Positions 18,402-27,932 are shown, numbered from the stretch's first letter. The stretch is DNA of 64,000 bases from Sphingobium phenoxybenzoativorans (GCF_001757355.1 NZ_MINO01000001.1:238900-302899); one strand, 5' to 3'. Translations and numbers: made by a program. The notes: generated from the letters alone by a model not told the origin.

Positions 18402-18502
18402 TTCGTCATCCCGCACGTGATGCGGGATCTATTGGCTCCATGCTGGCGTGACGGCACAAGCGCCAGCGCTCATGGATCCCGGATCAAGTCCGGGATGACG
18501 AA
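18402..18502. repeat. Palindromic intergenic repeat element B
   Basis: A second, related element. The outer arms TTCGTCATCCCG (18402-18413) and CGGGATGACGAA (18491-18502) are perfect inverted repeats. Each side holds its own hairpin (CCCGCA/TGCGGG near 18410-18426 and CCCGGA/TCCGGG near 18478-18494). It could act as a transcription attenuator between the converging hypothetical gene and the VWA gene. Confidence 0.8.
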
Positions 18503-18546
18503 ATCGGGGATATGTTAGCTTGCCACCCAAATTAGCTAACCACCCA

Positions 18547-19725
18547 TCACCGCTTGCGGGTAAGCTCCTTCATCGCCGCTTCCAGCCCGGCGAGGGTGAG
18601 CGGATACATGCGGTCGTTCAGCAGTTCCCGGATCAGGCGTGTGGACTGGCTATAGCCCCAATGCTCCTGCGCGCTGGGGTTCAGCCAGACCGTTGCGGGA
18701 TAGGTGTTCGTCACCCGGTTGAGCCAGGTTACGCCTGATTCCTCATTGAAATGTTCGACCGACCCGCCGGGATGGGTGATTTCATAGGGAGACATGGCTG
18801 CGTCGCCGACAAAGACGACCTTATAGTCATGGCCATATTTGTGAAGAATGTCCCAGGTCAGCATCCGCTCGTTGAACCGGCGGCGATTATCCTTCCACAC
18901 GCCTTCATACAGGCAGTTATGGAAGTAGAAAAATTCGAGATTTTTGAACTCCGCCGTCGCAGCGGAAAACAGCTCCTCGCACAAGGTTATGAAGGGGTCC
19001 ATCGACCCCCCGACGTCGAGGAAGAGCAGTAGCTTCACGGCATTGTGGCGTTCCGGGCGCATGCGGATGTCGAGCCAGCCCTGCCGCGCTGTGCCGCGGA
19101 TCGTCTCGTCCAGGTCGAGTTCGTCTGCGGCGCCTTCCCGCGCGAAACGGCGCAGGCGGCGTAGCGCTATCTTGATGTTGCGGGTGCCCAGTTCCTTGCT
19201 GTTGTCGAGATTCTGGAACTCGCGCTGTTCCCACACCTTTATCGCGCGTTTGTGCGTGCTTTCTCCGCCGATCCGAACGCCTTCGGGATTGTAGCCGCCA
19301 TTGCCGAAAGGAGAGGTGCCGCCAGTGCCGATCCACTTGTTGCCGCCCTGATGCCTGCCCTGCTGCTCCTCAAGCCGTTTTTTCAGCGTGTCCATGATTT
19401 CATCCCATGATCCCAGGGATTTGATTTTCTCCATTTCCTCTGGAGACAGGAATTTTTCCGCGACGGCCCTCAGCCATTCTTCCGGGATATCCTGCGTGGC
19501 CACGCCATAATTGCCCTCCAGGCCCCTGAACACTTTGGCGAACACCTGGTCAAAGCGGTCGATCAGGCTCTCATCCTTCACGAAGGTCGCGCGGGCGAGA
19601 TAATAAAATTCCTCCGGATTCCGTTCGATAACGTCGCGCTCAAGCGCTTCCAGCAGCACCAGATGCTCCTTGACGCCCGCAGGGATGCCGGCGGCGCGCA
19701 ATTCGTCGAGAAAGTCGAGAAACAT
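18547..19725 (-). CDS. CoxE-like VWA domain protein
   Basis: A 392-residue protein with a C-terminal von Willebrand A domain. The metal-adhesion motif reads LDVGGSM near residue 235, a variant of DxSxS, with later TLCEEL and FVGDAAMSPYEI segments. Proteins of this class (CoxE/YeaD-like) usually pair with MoxR AAA ATPases to act as metal-insertion or protein-complex chaperones. A MoxR ATPase lies 4 kb away at 23702-24544 on the same strand, separated by unrelated genes. The N-terminal third (EFYYLARATFVKDESLIDRF) is typical of the family. It lies 3 bases from the DUF817 gene upstream of it, implying co-transcription. Confidence 0.85.
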   Translation of the reverse strand: MFLDFLDELRAAGIPAGVKEHLVLLEALERDVIERNPEEFYYLARATFVKDESLIDRFDQVFAKVFRGLEGNYGVATQDIPEEWLRAVAEKFLSPEEMEKIKSLGSWDEIMDTLKKRLEEQQGRHQGGNKWIGTGGTSPFGNGGYNPEGVRIGGESTHKRAIKVWEQREFQNLDNSKELGTRNIKIALRRLRRFAREGAADELDLDETIRGTARQGWLDIRMRPERHNAVKLLLFLDVGGSMDPFITLCEELFSAATAEFKNLEFFYFHNCLYEGVWKDNRRRFNERMLTWDILHKYGHDYKVVFVGDAAMSPYEITHPGGSVEHFNEESGVTWLNRVTNTYPATVWLNPSAQEHWGYSQSTRLIRELLNDRMYPLTLAGLEAAMKELTRKR

Positions 19726-19728
19726 CGA

Positions 19729-20613
19729 TCAGGCCGATACCGGCTTAATGCTGGCCTCGCTTGGGGCGGCGGCATGTATCAGCGATACGAGAACGAACGA
19801 AATGATCATCAGCAAATACCAGGAACCCAATTTTCCTATCGACACCAGGTGCCATCCATCCTTCTGGTCTGGATAGGTCCAGGCGTTGGCGAAGGTGCCA
19901 ATATTCTCTCCGAACCAGATGAACAGCGCAACCAGGAAGAATCCAACGAGCAGCGGCATGGCGCGGGCGCGGCGGAACGGGGTGAACCATATCGTCGTGC
20001 GCCGGAACAGGAAGATCGCGAACGCAAAGAGGCCAAGCCTGAGGTCCGGCAGCCAATGGTGCGCGAAGAAGTTCACATAAATGGCGGCAGCCAGGAGGAT
20101 GGTGGTCCAGCGCGGCGGATAGCCGGTGAAGCGGAAGTCGAAGATGCGCCAGATACGGGCGATATAGCTGCCGACCGCCGCATACATGAAGCCGGAGAAC
20201 ATCGGGACCGGCCCGATATGCAGCAGGCTGGCCTCTGGATATATCCACGAACCGGCTGCGGTCTTGAACAGTTCCATAACCGTGCCGACGACATGGAATG
20301 TGCAGATCACCCACGCTTCGCGGAGCGTTTCAAGCCGCAACAGGAGCATGAGCGCCTGGATGCCGACCGCCGCAAGGGTCAGGAAATCATAGCGATGGAG
20401 CGGCAAATCGGCGGGGTAGAAAAAATGCGTGCCGAGCAACAGCGCCAGCATCAATCCGCCAAACAGGCAGGCCCAGCCCTGTTTGAAACCGAAAAGCAGA
20501 AATTCGTAGCAGCCAGAAGCGACGCGACCCTGAACCACGACGGCTTCAAGGTCCCTGCGCACTTTCGCAAAGCGCGTCATGCCGAGGGAAAAGAGCGAGG
20601 CTGGTTCGGTCAT
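19729..20613 (-). CDS. DUF817 integral membrane protein (YoaT-like)
   Basis: A 294-residue polytopic protein with about eight predicted hydrophobic segments, for example LFGGLMLALLLGTHFF, ILLAAAIYVNFFAHHWL and LLVGFFLVALFIWFGENIG. Conserved features of DUF817 are visible: FHVVGTVMELFKTAAGSWIYPE and the GENIGTFANAWTYPDQ stretch. Function of the family is unknown. It is immediately upstream of the VWA gene (3-base gap) and divergent from the chemoreceptor-like gene, whose start is about 100 bases away. I know of no link between DUF817 and VWA proteins. Confidence 0.85.
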   Translation of the reverse strand: MTEPASLFSLGMTRFAKVRRDLEAVVVQGRVASGCYEFLLFGFKQGWACLFGGLMLALLLGTHFFYPADLPLHRYDFLTLAAVGIQALMLLLRLETLREAWVICTFHVVGTVMELFKTAAGSWIYPEASLLHIGPVPMFSGFMYAAVGSYIARIWRIFDFRFTGYPPRWTTILLAAAIYVNFFAHHWLPDLRLGLFAFAIFLFRRTTIWFTPFRRARAMPLLVGFFLVALFIWFGENIGTFANAWTYPDQKDGWHLVSIGKLGSWYLLMIISFVLVSLIHAAAPSEASIKPVSA

Positions 20614-20715
20614 CGCCTCAGCCTAGCGGTGGATAAATACAAACGCCAGAAACGCGACGTCACTGCAACGCAACATTAATTCTTGCAATGCATCATTAAT
20701 GGGGCAGTATCCATT

Positions 20716-22119
20716 ATGGGGCATTCGCTTGGGGCGCACTTGGAAAAGCAAGAGCTTTTAGCCGAATTGGGGGAACAGTCGGCGGAGATATCGCTGCAAT
20801 GCAGCGAGGCCGCCGGTTTTCTGGCGCAGATCGACCAGCGGATACAGTCGGACGCAGCGCATCTCGCCAGACTGCAAAGCAAGATGGAGGCGCTCTCCGC
20901 CAATCAGGCGGAGAGCGGCGTGGCGGCTCTGGAACTGCGGGTGACCGCGCAGAAGGCGGAACGCATCATCGCCGAAGGCAATGACGCGGCAGCATTGTCT
21001 CTTGACGAAGTTGCCGGGCTGATCGCGCATGTGACGGGCCTAGAAGTGCATCTGCGCAATTTTCTGGCCGTGATCGAGGCTGTCGGCGGTATTTCCGAAG
21101 AGCTTGGCGCGATCGCGCACCAGACGCGCATGCTAGGCGTGAATGCCGCGATCGAGGCTGCGCGGGGCGGCGAGGCGACCCAGGGTTTTGCGGTGGTCGC
21201 CGATGAAATACGGCGCCTTGCGGCCCAGGCGGGCGAATCCGCGCGATCCGTTCGGGAAAAACTCGATCAACTGGACAGCAATGCGCGCGGATTGATGAGC
21301 GGGGTCGAGGCCAACATCGTGCGTGGCCGGGAAGCGGGCATCCATATTGACGACATGCGTACGATGATGACGGAAGTATCCTCGCTGGTGACGCAATTTC
21401 AGCAGCGGTCCCACGCCATCGCCGGTTGCACCGAGGAAGCAGGGGAAGATGTCGAGTCCCTTCGCGCGGGTCTGGACGAGTTCAGCCGGTCGGCATGCGA
21501 AAGCGCGGTGCAGGTCAATCATGCGCTTGGCCGGCTCGACGAACTGGAAAGCACGGCCAACACCATGTTGAACCGCGTCGCCCATGGCGGCGTACGCACC
21601 CGCAACAGCAAATATATCGCAATGGCCGAGGAAGGCGCGGAGGAAGTTGCGGCGCTGATCGGAGATGCGCTGGATTCCGGGCATCTTACCGCCGAAGCCC
21701 TGTTCGACACGCGCTACCGTAAAGTGCCGGGAAGCGATCCGATCCAATATCTGACGGATTTCGTGGACTTTGCGGACCTGCGTCTGCGCGCCCTGCTGGA
21801 CCGTCGTACGGCGCTGGACCCGGCCGTCGTCGGGTGCTGCCTTGTCGACATGAACGGTTTCCTGCCGACCCATATCAGCGCCCGCAGCCAGCCCCAAAGG
21901 CAGGGAGACAGGCTATGGAATCTGGAAAATGCCCGTAATCGGCAGATATTCATGGATGGGCAGACCCGCCGGGCGCTCGACAGCGACGGCGATTTCTTTC
22001 TGTTCACCTATCGCCAGGATCTGGGCGAAGGGCGATACAGGGCGCTACGCAGCGTATTCGTGCCGTTGGAATTCGGCGGTCGGCGATGGGGGCTTTACGA
22101 GGTCGGCTACCTGATCTGA
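20716..22119 (+). CDS. Soluble methyl-accepting chemotaxis-like protein
   Basis: A 467-residue protein with a long N-terminal coiled coil, then the chemoreceptor signalling hairpin. The tip lies around GAIAHQTRMLGVNAAIEAARGG and is followed by FAVVADEIRRLAAQAGESA. A C-terminal sensory-like domain (about 320-467) contains VDMNGFLPTH and NARNRQIF. No transmembrane helix is seen, so it should be cytoplasmic. No che genes are nearby, so whether it signals to CheA or another output is unknown. The frame also opens 33 bases upstream at 20683; the ATG at 20716 has a GGGG stretch upstream, though at a long spacing. Confidence 0.85.
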   Translation: MGHSLGAHLEKQELLAELGEQSAEISLQCSEAAGFLAQIDQRIQSDAAHLARLQSKMEALSANQAESGVAALELRVTAQKAERIIAEGNDAAALSLDEVAGLIAHVTGLEVHLRNFLAVIEAVGGISEELGAIAHQTRMLGVNAAIEAARGGEATQGFAVVADEIRRLAAQAGESARSVREKLDQLDSNARGLMSGVEANIVRGREAGIHIDDMRTMMTEVSSLVTQFQQRSHAIAGCTEEAGEDVESLRAGLDEFSRSACESAVQVNHALGRLDELESTANTMLNRVAHGGVRTRNSKYIAMAEEGAEEVAALIGDALDSGHLTAEALFDTRYRKVPGSDPIQYLTDFVDFADLRLRALLDRRTALDPAVVGCCLVDMNGFLPTHISARSQPQRQGDRLWNLENARNRQIFMDGQTRRALDSDGDFFLFTYRQDLGEGRYRALRSVFVPLEFGGRRWGLYEVGYLI

Positions 22120-22144
22120 CGCCAGCTTATCCGACCCAAAGCGC

Positions 22145-23176
22145 TCAGCGGTTCGCCTGTTTGCTGACCGTTACCCTGCCATCGGCAGCATGCGCCGCAC
22201 TGAGAAGCATCGTCGCGCCCTTCCGATCGCTGCCATCTATGATCGCCGCGATTTGTTTTGTGGTGGGCAGGCGATCATAGGCGCTGTAGACGTCGGTGCG
22301 GCCAACCTGATGCACGGAAAGCCGGTATCCGCCGCCTGCCGGAAGCCGGTCAAACCGCATGATCTTGCCTGCGTCGTCCAGCGGGATCAGCACCGGCGAA
22401 GCGTCGCCGCTGCCCACGGCCTGCAGCATGTCGTAGCTGGCGTCGCCAACCTGAACGGTTCCGCGAACGCAGACATTATCCTCTCCATCCCTGGGGAAAG
22501 GCAGATCGGTCATGCCGGCTGCGCCAGAGGAGCGGTCCGCAACAACATGTGCGCCCGGACCGTCAGCCATGGGGCATGAAGCGATTTGCCGGGCCATAGC
22601 CGGGCGAGGAGATGCGTCGCCCTCAAACCGGAGACCGGCGAGGAGAGAGTTCATGCCTGAATTGACATCCTGCATGCGCTCGGTTGGTCCGGTGACGCGC
22701 AATTTGATCATCCAGCGCCCTGCGTGAATGAACGCCGCTTCAGTCACCAATTGCCCATCGGCGCCGCTGTAGACGGAACGGATCGCTGTGTTGCTGTGCT
22801 GACCTGCAGATGTCACGTCAAAGGCGGTGCGGCGCGTATCCGGGCCGAAGCGTTCATGGATCGCCTTGTCGGTCATGTAAGATGATATGGCGGCATCGGC
22901 ATAGCTGGGCATGTAGATATATGCCGTTGCCTGCACTACGCCATCAGCGGACGCGAATTGCGCATAATTGTCCAGACCAGCGCCCTGATCGGAAATCTCG
23001 CCGGATTTGATCAGGCTGAGATTGCCTGCCGATTGGGGAATGGCGATCCCCGCCGCCGTGACCCGCAGACTATCCGCATCGACGCGCCACGCGCCATCAT
23101 CGGCATCAGGCGCAACGGCATGAGCAGTGGCCGGAAGGGCCATCGCCAGAAGAAAAGACAAAATGGCAAGACGCAT
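22145..23176 (-). CDS. Secreted hypothetical protein
   Basis: A 343-residue protein with a clear Sec signal peptide (MRLAILSFLLAMALPATAHA, cleavage after the AHA) and so periplasmic or secreted. No domain is recognised. The middle region (residues about 30-190) reads like an alpha/beta domain. It ends with a segment around LPTTKQIAAIIDGSDRKGATM and a basic tail. A good Shine-Dalgarno (GGGGGAGG) precedes the ATG. It is convergent with the chemoreceptor-like gene (25-base gap). I would call it conserved hypothetical only. Confidence 0.75.
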   Translation of the reverse strand: MRLAILSFLLAMALPATAHAVAPDADDGAWRVDADSLRVTAAGIAIPQSAGNLSLIKSGEISDQGAGLDNYAQFASADGVVQATAYIYMPSYADAAISSYMTDKAIHERFGPDTRRTAFDVTSAGQHSNTAIRSVYSGADGQLVTEAAFIHAGRWMIKLRVTGPTERMQDVNSGMNSLLAGLRFEGDASPRPAMARQIASCPMADGPGAHVVADRSSGAAGMTDLPFPRDGEDNVCVRGTVQVGDASYDMLQAVGSGDASPVLIPLDDAGKIMRFDRLPAGGGYRLSVHQVGRTDVYSAYDRLPTTKQIAAIIDGSDRKGATMLLSAAHAADGRVTVSKQANR

Positions 23177-23271
23177 TCGGCACCTCCCCCTTAGGACGCG
23201 CCGTCTTCGCGGCGTTATGCAGGGAGGATCACACGCGATCCCCCATTATGCAAGGGTAAGGATGCCTGCTT

Positions 23272-23685
23272 TCAGGCGACCGGAGGTATTTGGGCCTCAT
23301 AATGAGGCAATTCAGGGTCAAGGCAGGCCCATTCGGGAGCGGCCTGCGTCCAGATCACCGCCTGCGGAGCGATCAGGCCCGGATCGTCCAGCGCCCCCGC
23401 ACGGATGAAAGTGAGATGTGGCCGCGATTCGGCGATGCTGAACAAAGGCGTGCCGCAAGCCGGGCAGAAGCCCCGGCGCATGGCGTTGCCGCTGTCCGCG
23501 ACGCTCTCATGCCATCTGACTTCGCCCTGAGTAGAGACCTTGTCCGACGGGAAGCACACATTCACCGTGGCGCTGCCACCGCCAAGATATTGGCACAGAC
23601 GGCACCAGCACATGCGCGCAGCCATCGGTTCGGCGTCTATGGCGATCCGCACAGCGCCGCACAGGCATCCAGCTCCATGCGGCAT
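23272..23685 (-). CDS. GFA-family (Gfa/CENP-V fold) zinc protein
   Basis: A 137-residue protein of the Gfa-like fold. Zinc-binding cysteines are visible in CLCGAVRI, CWCRLC and CPACGTPLF, the standard arrangement. The family includes proteins once thought to speed glutathione-formaldehyde adduct formation, but most members have no proven substrate. The start at 23685 (MPHGAGCLCG) fits the family and leaves 16 bases after the MoxR gene stop, so it is probably the second gene of a moxR-gfa unit. The longer open frame would overlap MoxR and is rejected. Confidence 0.85.
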   Translation of the reverse strand: MPHGAGCLCGAVRIAIDAEPMAARMCWCRLCQYLGGGSATVNVCFPSDKVSTQGEVRWHESVADSGNAMRRGFCPACGTPLFSIAESRPHLTFIRAGALDDPGLIAPQAVIWTQAAPEWACLDPELPHYEAQIPPVA

Positions 23686-23701
23686 GCCCCGAACCTCCCC
23701 G

Positions 23702-24544
23702 TCAGACCTTGCGGCGCGCCATGAAGGCCAGCCGTTCAAACATCATCACGTCCTGCTCATTCTTCAGCAGCGCGCCATGCAAGGGAGGGATCGCCTTGGC
23801 CGGGTCCTGCGATTGCAGAACATCCAGCGGCATGTCCTCCGCCAGCAACAGTTTCAGCCAGTCGAGCAGTTCGCTGGTTGAAGGTTTCTTCTTCAGGCCG
23901 GGCACATCCCGTATCTCGTAAAAGATATCGAGGGCCTTGCTGACCAGGATCTTCTGAATGCCGGGGAAATGGACATCGACGATGTTCTGCATCGTCTCCC
24001 GGTCAGGGAATTTGATATAATGGAAGAAGCAGCGGCGCAGGAAGGCGTCCGGCAGGTCCTTCTCATTATTCGAAGTAATGACGACGATCGGACGCTCGGC
24101 CGCCTGAATGGTCTCGCCCGTCTCATAGACGTGGAAAGCCATGCGATCGAGTTCCTGCAACAAGTCGTTCGGAAATTCGATGTCCGCCTTGTCAATCTCA
24201 TCGATCAGCAGGACAGGCAGCGCGGGGGACGTAAACGCCTCCCAAAGCTTCCCCTTACGGATATAGTTGGCGATGTCGTGAACCCGCGCATCGCCAAGCT
24301 GACCATCACGCAGCCGGGCGACCGCGTCATATTCATACAGGCCCTGATGCGCCTTCGTCGTCGACTTGACGTTCCATTCTATCAGGGGGGCGCCGGCGGC
24401 CTTGGCGATTTCCTGCGCCAGAACGGTCTTTCCGGTGCCGGGTTCGCCCTTCACGAGCAGCGGCCTGCGCAACAGCACGGCTGCATTGACCGCCACTTTC
24501 AGATCATCTGTGACGACGTAATCGCTGGTGCCTTCAAAGCGCAT
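23702..24544 (-). CDS. MoxR-family AAA+ ATPase
   Basis: A 280-residue AAA+ ATPase: Walker A GEPGTGKT (residues 33-40), Walker B LLIDEIDKAD (112-121), sensor-1 region VVITSNNEKDLPDAF, and an arginine-finger region RRCFFHYIKFPDR. MoxR proteins act with VWA partners to assemble or activate metal enzymes and complexes; the likely partner is the CoxE-like protein at 18547-19725. ATG 24544 (MRFEGTSDYVV) matches the usual N-terminus; the frame extends ten residues upstream. It is followed closely by the GFA gene. Confidence 0.93.
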   Translation of the reverse strand: MRFEGTSDYVVTDDLKVAVNAAVLLRRPLLVKGEPGTGKTVLAQEIAKAAGAPLIEWNVKSTTKAHQGLYEYDAVARLRDGQLGDARVHDIANYIRKGKLWEAFTSPALPVLLIDEIDKADIEFPNDLLQELDRMAFHVYETGETIQAAERPIVVITSNNEKDLPDAFLRRCFFHYIKFPDRETMQNIVDVHFPGIQKILVSKALDIFYEIRDVPGLKKKPSTSELLDWLKLLLAEDMPLDVLQSQDPAKAIPPLHGALLKNEQDVMMFERLAFMARRKV

Positions 24545-24638
24545 GCTGTTTCTGTTTCCCGTGTTGCAATGCAAACAGGACTAGGGAAGCAAGTCAGGGG
24601 ATGCAAGCCGGGGGATGCAAGAGAGCGAGTGAGGGCGT

Positions 24639-25316
24639 TCAGACCCTGGCGCGGACCGATGCGCGCGCCTGGAGCAGGTCCCACAGGCCCCGGTGCTGGC
24701 GCAGCATCTGGCGCGCGCCGAACTGCATGGCGCGGGCGATGCCCTCATCTTCCATTGCGATCGCGTCCGCGATGGCGAGCGTTTCAGGCGCCAGCGGAAG
24801 CATGCAGGGTTTCGGTTCAACGCCGGAGCGGATGGCGGCCACGTCGAGCAGGTTGCGTACAGCCTGCCAGTCGAGAACGAGCGCTATCGCAGCGCCCATG
24901 GCGCAGCCGCGGCGATCCGATTGGGCCAGCATGTCGAGCGCATGCCGCTGTTGCAGCACAGCCGTTTCCGAATCGCTCTGGCCGGTGGTGCTGGGCAGGG
25001 GGCCGACAGCAACCGTCACCTGGGTCAGAAAAGCGCGTTCGGTTGCAAAACCGTCAGCCGCCTGGACCAGCCAGGCGCGCGCCGCATTCTCCGTAGTGCG
25101 GGTGGCTGCATGGTCAATTACGCCCGGCTGGCGGCCATGCAGCATGCACAGATAGTGGGTGGCGTCGGCAAGATTGGCGAGCGAACGGGTGAGCATGGAG
25201 GGGTGGGCTTCGGCGGGATAGCTGTGACTTCCGGTGCCATCCGCAGCGACGAGCGCCGCCAGAATATCCGAAATCGAGCCAATCCGGCCAATTGTTGCCG
25301 CGTCCTGCATTGTCAA
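24639..25316 (-). CDS. Hypothetical protein
   Basis: A 225-residue, mostly helical, Ala-rich soluble protein without a signal peptide or recognised motif. It contains HPSMLTRSLANLADATHYLC and an internal Asp/Arg-rich stretch (MLAQSDRRGCAMGAAIALVL). Codon and amino-acid use look like the neighbours, so I accept it as a gene. It may start at the second Met (MQDAAT) two codons in. It lies about 95 bases upstream of moxR on the same strand, so weak linkage is possible. I do not assign a function. Confidence 0.7.
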   Translation of the reverse strand: MTMQDAATIGRIGSISDILAALVAADGTGSHSYPAEAHPSMLTRSLANLADATHYLCMLHGRQPGVIDHAATRTTENAARAWLVQAADGFATERAFLTQVTVAVGPLPSTTGQSDSETAVLQQRHALDMLAQSDRRGCAMGAAIALVLDWQAVRNLLDVAAIRSGVEPKPCMLPLAPETLAIADAIAMEDEGIARAMQFGARQMLRQHRGLWDLLQARASVRARV

Positions 25317-25571
25317 ACCCCGTTGGGCCGCCCGTTTGCGCTGGGCGGGAAATTCAACGGCTAGACTATGCGCCGGGGGTAAATAGCGGGTTAAGCGCTC
25401 AATTCTCGTGTTGCAGTGCAGCGGGATTGGACGGCTGTATAATATGCTGATAAATAAGGATTTATTGTTTCATCTGTTTGGCCGTGGGGCAATATGTTCC
25501 GAAACGGCACACAAACAGTTGAGAGAAGCTGCATCACGGGTTGGATTGCTTCAATTTTTCTTTCGCACAGT

Positions 25572-25593
25572 CGAAGTTGCGGAAGTTGCGGGT
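25572..25593 (+). repeat. 22-bp dispersed repeat, copy 3
   Basis: Identical in 22 bases and orientation to the copies at 13230 and 17389. Like copy 1 it has AATTTTTCT a short distance upstream (10 bases here, 14 there). It sits roughly 260 bases from each flanking gene. Confidence 0.85.
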
Positions 25594-25792
25594 TGCAGCC
25601 GCGCTTCCAGGTCTGGGGCAGGGCTGGGGTCTTGGGTGGTTGCCAAAGCCCAAATTGCGCCGGCGGCGCAAAAGCGCGGCGGAGCGGCCATTTGCAGGGA
25701 TGCCAGCCATGGAGAATATCCTCTCGCCAATTGAGATTTGGCGGAGGTAACACCGGCTGGACGCAATAGGACAGGGCTATGAAAGGCTCAGC

Positions 25793-25825
25793 CCGGACGG
25801 AGGGGTGATCCCTGCCTCCGTCCGG
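25793..25825 (-). terminator. Probable rpoD terminator
   Basis: Perfect 11-bp inverted repeat: CCGGACGGAGG (25793-25803) and CCTCCGTCCGG (25815-25825) around an 11-base loop. It begins 12 bases beyond the rpoD stop. On the minus strand the stem is followed by a short pyrimidine stretch rather than a long T run, so efficiency is uncertain. Confidence 0.7.
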
Positions 25826-25837
25826 CCCGATATGCGC

Positions 25838-27895
25838 CTACTGGTCGAGGAAACTGCGCATCTTGCGGCTGCGGCTCGGATGTTTGAGCTTGCGCAGCGC
25901 CTTCGCCTCGATCTGACGGATGCGTTCGCGGGTCACGCTGAACTGCTGGCCCACTTCCTCAAGCGTATGATCGGTGTTCATGCCGATGCCGAAGCGCATG
26001 CGTAGCACGCGCTCCTCGCGCGGGGTGAGGCTGGCAAGGACGCGGGTGACGGTTTCCTTGAGGTTGGCCTGAATGGCGGCATCCACCGGGATGATCGCAT
26101 TCTTGTCCTCGATGAAATCGCCAAGATGCGAATCCTCCTCGTCGCCGATCGGCGTTTCGAGGGAGATCGGTTCCTTGGCGATCTTCATCACCTTGCGCAC
26201 CTTCTCCAGTGGCATGGAAAGGCGCTCGGCCATCTCCTCCGGCGTCGGTTCGCGGCCCTGCTCATGCAGGAACTGGCGGGACGTGCGCACCAGCTTGTTG
26301 ATCGTTTCGATCATATGGACCGGGATGCGGATCGTCCGGGCCTGATCAGCGATCGAGCGCGTGATCGCCTGCCTGATCCACCAGGTCGCATAGGTGCTGA
26401 ACTTGTAGCCGCGGCGATATTCGAACTTATCCACTGCCTTCATCAGGCCGATATTGCCTTCCTGAATAAGATCAAGGAATTGCAGGCCGCGGTTGGTATA
26501 TTTCTTGGCGATGGAGATGACGAGGCGAAGGTTCGCCTCAACCATTTCCTTCTTGGCGATGCGCGCCTCGCGCTCGCCCTTCTGCACCATGTTCACGATG
26601 CGGCGGAATTCGCTGAGCGACATGCCGGTCGCCTGGGCGATCTCACCCACTTCGGCGCGGATGCGGTCGACGGCGCGGGCCTCCGCAGAAGCGAATGCAG
26701 CCCATTTCTTGTCGATCTTGGCGACCTTCTCCAGCCAGCCCTCGTCAAGCTCATGATTGACGTAATTGTCCAGGAAGTCCTTGCGCGGAACCTTGTTGCG
26801 TTCGGCAAGACGCAGCATCTGGCCGCCAAGCGCGGTCAGGCGGCGGTTATAGGCATAAAGCTGATCGACGAGATATTCGATCTTCTGCTGATGGAACTGG
26901 ACGCTCTCGACCTGGGCGGTCAGCTCCTCGCGCAGTTCCTGATATTTGTCTTCCTGCTTCTGGGGGAACACGTCGCCATTGCCGAGCGCAGTGAGGCGGG
27001 CCTCCTGCGCACGGGAGAAGGCGCGGAAGATCTCCGTGATGGTCGCGAATTTCTCAAGCGCCATCGGCTTGAGCTGTTCTTCCATCTGGGCGAGGCTGAG
27101 AGTGTTGTCCTCCTCCTCGTCATCATCCACGCGCGGCGCCCGGCGCTCGGTCATGGAATCCTCGTCCTCATCGGAATCAGCGGATTCTTCTTCCGGCTCC
27201 TCTTCCTCCTTGAAGGACGGGCCAGCCGTCTTTTCGCTGATCTCGCCATCATCCTCGGCGCCTTCTTCCAGGCTTTCCGGGGCAGGGTCCTTCGAAAGCA
27301 TCGCATCGAGATCAAGGATCTCGCGCAATTGCATTTCGCCGTTGTTGAGGGCGGTGGACCATTCAATGATGGCGTTGAACGTGGTCGGGCTTTCGCACAG
27401 ACCCAGAATCATCGTGTCGCGCCCAGCCTCGATACGCTTGGCGATGGCGATCTCGCCCTCGCGGCTGAGCAATTCGACGGCGCCCATTTCGCGCAGATAC
27501 ATGCGCACGGGATCATCGGTGCGATCGACCGTTTCCTTCTTCTTCTCGGTAACGGCGCGGGAGGTGCCGTCATCCTCCTCCTCGTCGGACGAATCGACCG
27601 AATCGGCCTCATCCTCACGCCGGTCCTCGCCGTCTTCGCCGGCTTCCTCATTCTCGACGATGTTGACGCCCATGTCATTGAGCGCGGACATCACGTCCTC
27701 AATCTGCTCGGAGGACATCTGGTCCTGCGGCAGGGCGTCGTTCAGCTCGTCATAGGTGATGTAGCCGCGCTTCTTCGCGCGCGTGATCAGCTTGCGAACG
27801 GCAGCTTCGTTGAGATCCAGCAGGGGCGCATCGCCGCCTTCGTCACCGCCGTCGCCTGCACCCGCACCAACAACCTTGTTCGCCTTGCTCGCCAT
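25838..27895 (-). CDS. rpoD: RNA polymerase primary sigma factor (sigma-70)
   Basis: Housekeeping sigma factor directing RNA polymerase to most promoters. The 685-residue protein has region 1.1 (about 15-85), a long acidic non-conserved stretch (about 85-120 and 215-265), region 1.2 ([16 protein letters not shown]) and region 2 ([36 protein letters not shown]). It then has region 3 and region 4 with the helix-turn-helix near [20 protein letters not shown]. Length is usual for alphaproteobacteria. It follows dnaG by 37 bases on the same strand, the classic dnaG-rpoD arrangement. A hairpin lies just after the stop. Confidence 0.98.
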   Translation of the reverse strand: MASKANKVVGAGAGDGGDEGGDAPLLDLNEAAVRKLITRAKKRGYITYDELNDALPQDQMSSEQIEDVMSALNDMGVNIVENEEAGEDGEDRREDEADSVDSSDEEEDDGTSRAVTEKKKETVDRTDDPVRMYLREMGAVELLSREGEIAIAKRIEAGRDTMILGLCESPTTFNAIIEWSTALNNGEMQLREILDLDAMLSKDPAPESLEEGAEDDGEISEKTAGPSFKEEEEPEEESADSDEDEDSMTERRAPRVDDDEEEDNTLSLAQMEEQLKPMALEKFATITEIFRAFSRAQEARLTALGNGDVFPQKQEDKYQELREELTAQVESVQFHQQKIEYLVDQLYAYNRRLTALGGQMLRLAERNKVPRKDFLDNYVNHELDEGWLEKVAKIDKKWAAFASAEARAVDRIRAEVGEIAQATGMSLSEFRRIVNMVQKGEREARIAKKEMVEANLRLVISIAKKYTNRGLQFLDLIQEGNIGLMKAVDKFEYRRGYKFSTYATWWIRQAITRSIADQARTIRIPVHMIETINKLVRTSRQFLHEQGREPTPEEMAERLSMPLEKVRKVMKIAKEPISLETPIGDEEDSHLGDFIEDKNAIIPVDAAIQANLKETVTRVLASLTPREERVLRMRFGIGMNTDHTLEEVGQQFSVTRERIRQIEAKALRKLKHPSRSRKMRSFLDQ

Positions 27896-27932
27896 GTATT
27901 CGCCTTGAAACCGCGCGCCCTGAAAGGACGCG

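Larger units (their letters stand above)
25317..25837. other. Gene-free gap upstream of a hypothetical gene and downstream of rpoD
   Basis: This 521-base interval has no convincing gene. It is locally AT-rich around 25430-25480, including TATAAT near 25437, which could be a promoter element, though no well-spaced -35 box was found. It holds copy 3 of the 22-bp repeat, preceded by AATTTTTCT at 25553-25561 as at copy 1. The rpoD terminator hairpin lies at its right end. Short frames across it are low-complexity translations of the repeat (QLPQLR-type or EVAEVAG-type) and were discarded. Confidence 0.55.

Noticed and set aside
25391..25753. Genes in the gap beside rpoD
   Set aside because: Frames in both directions are low-complexity and run through the 22-bp repeat; no motif or ribosome-binding site.
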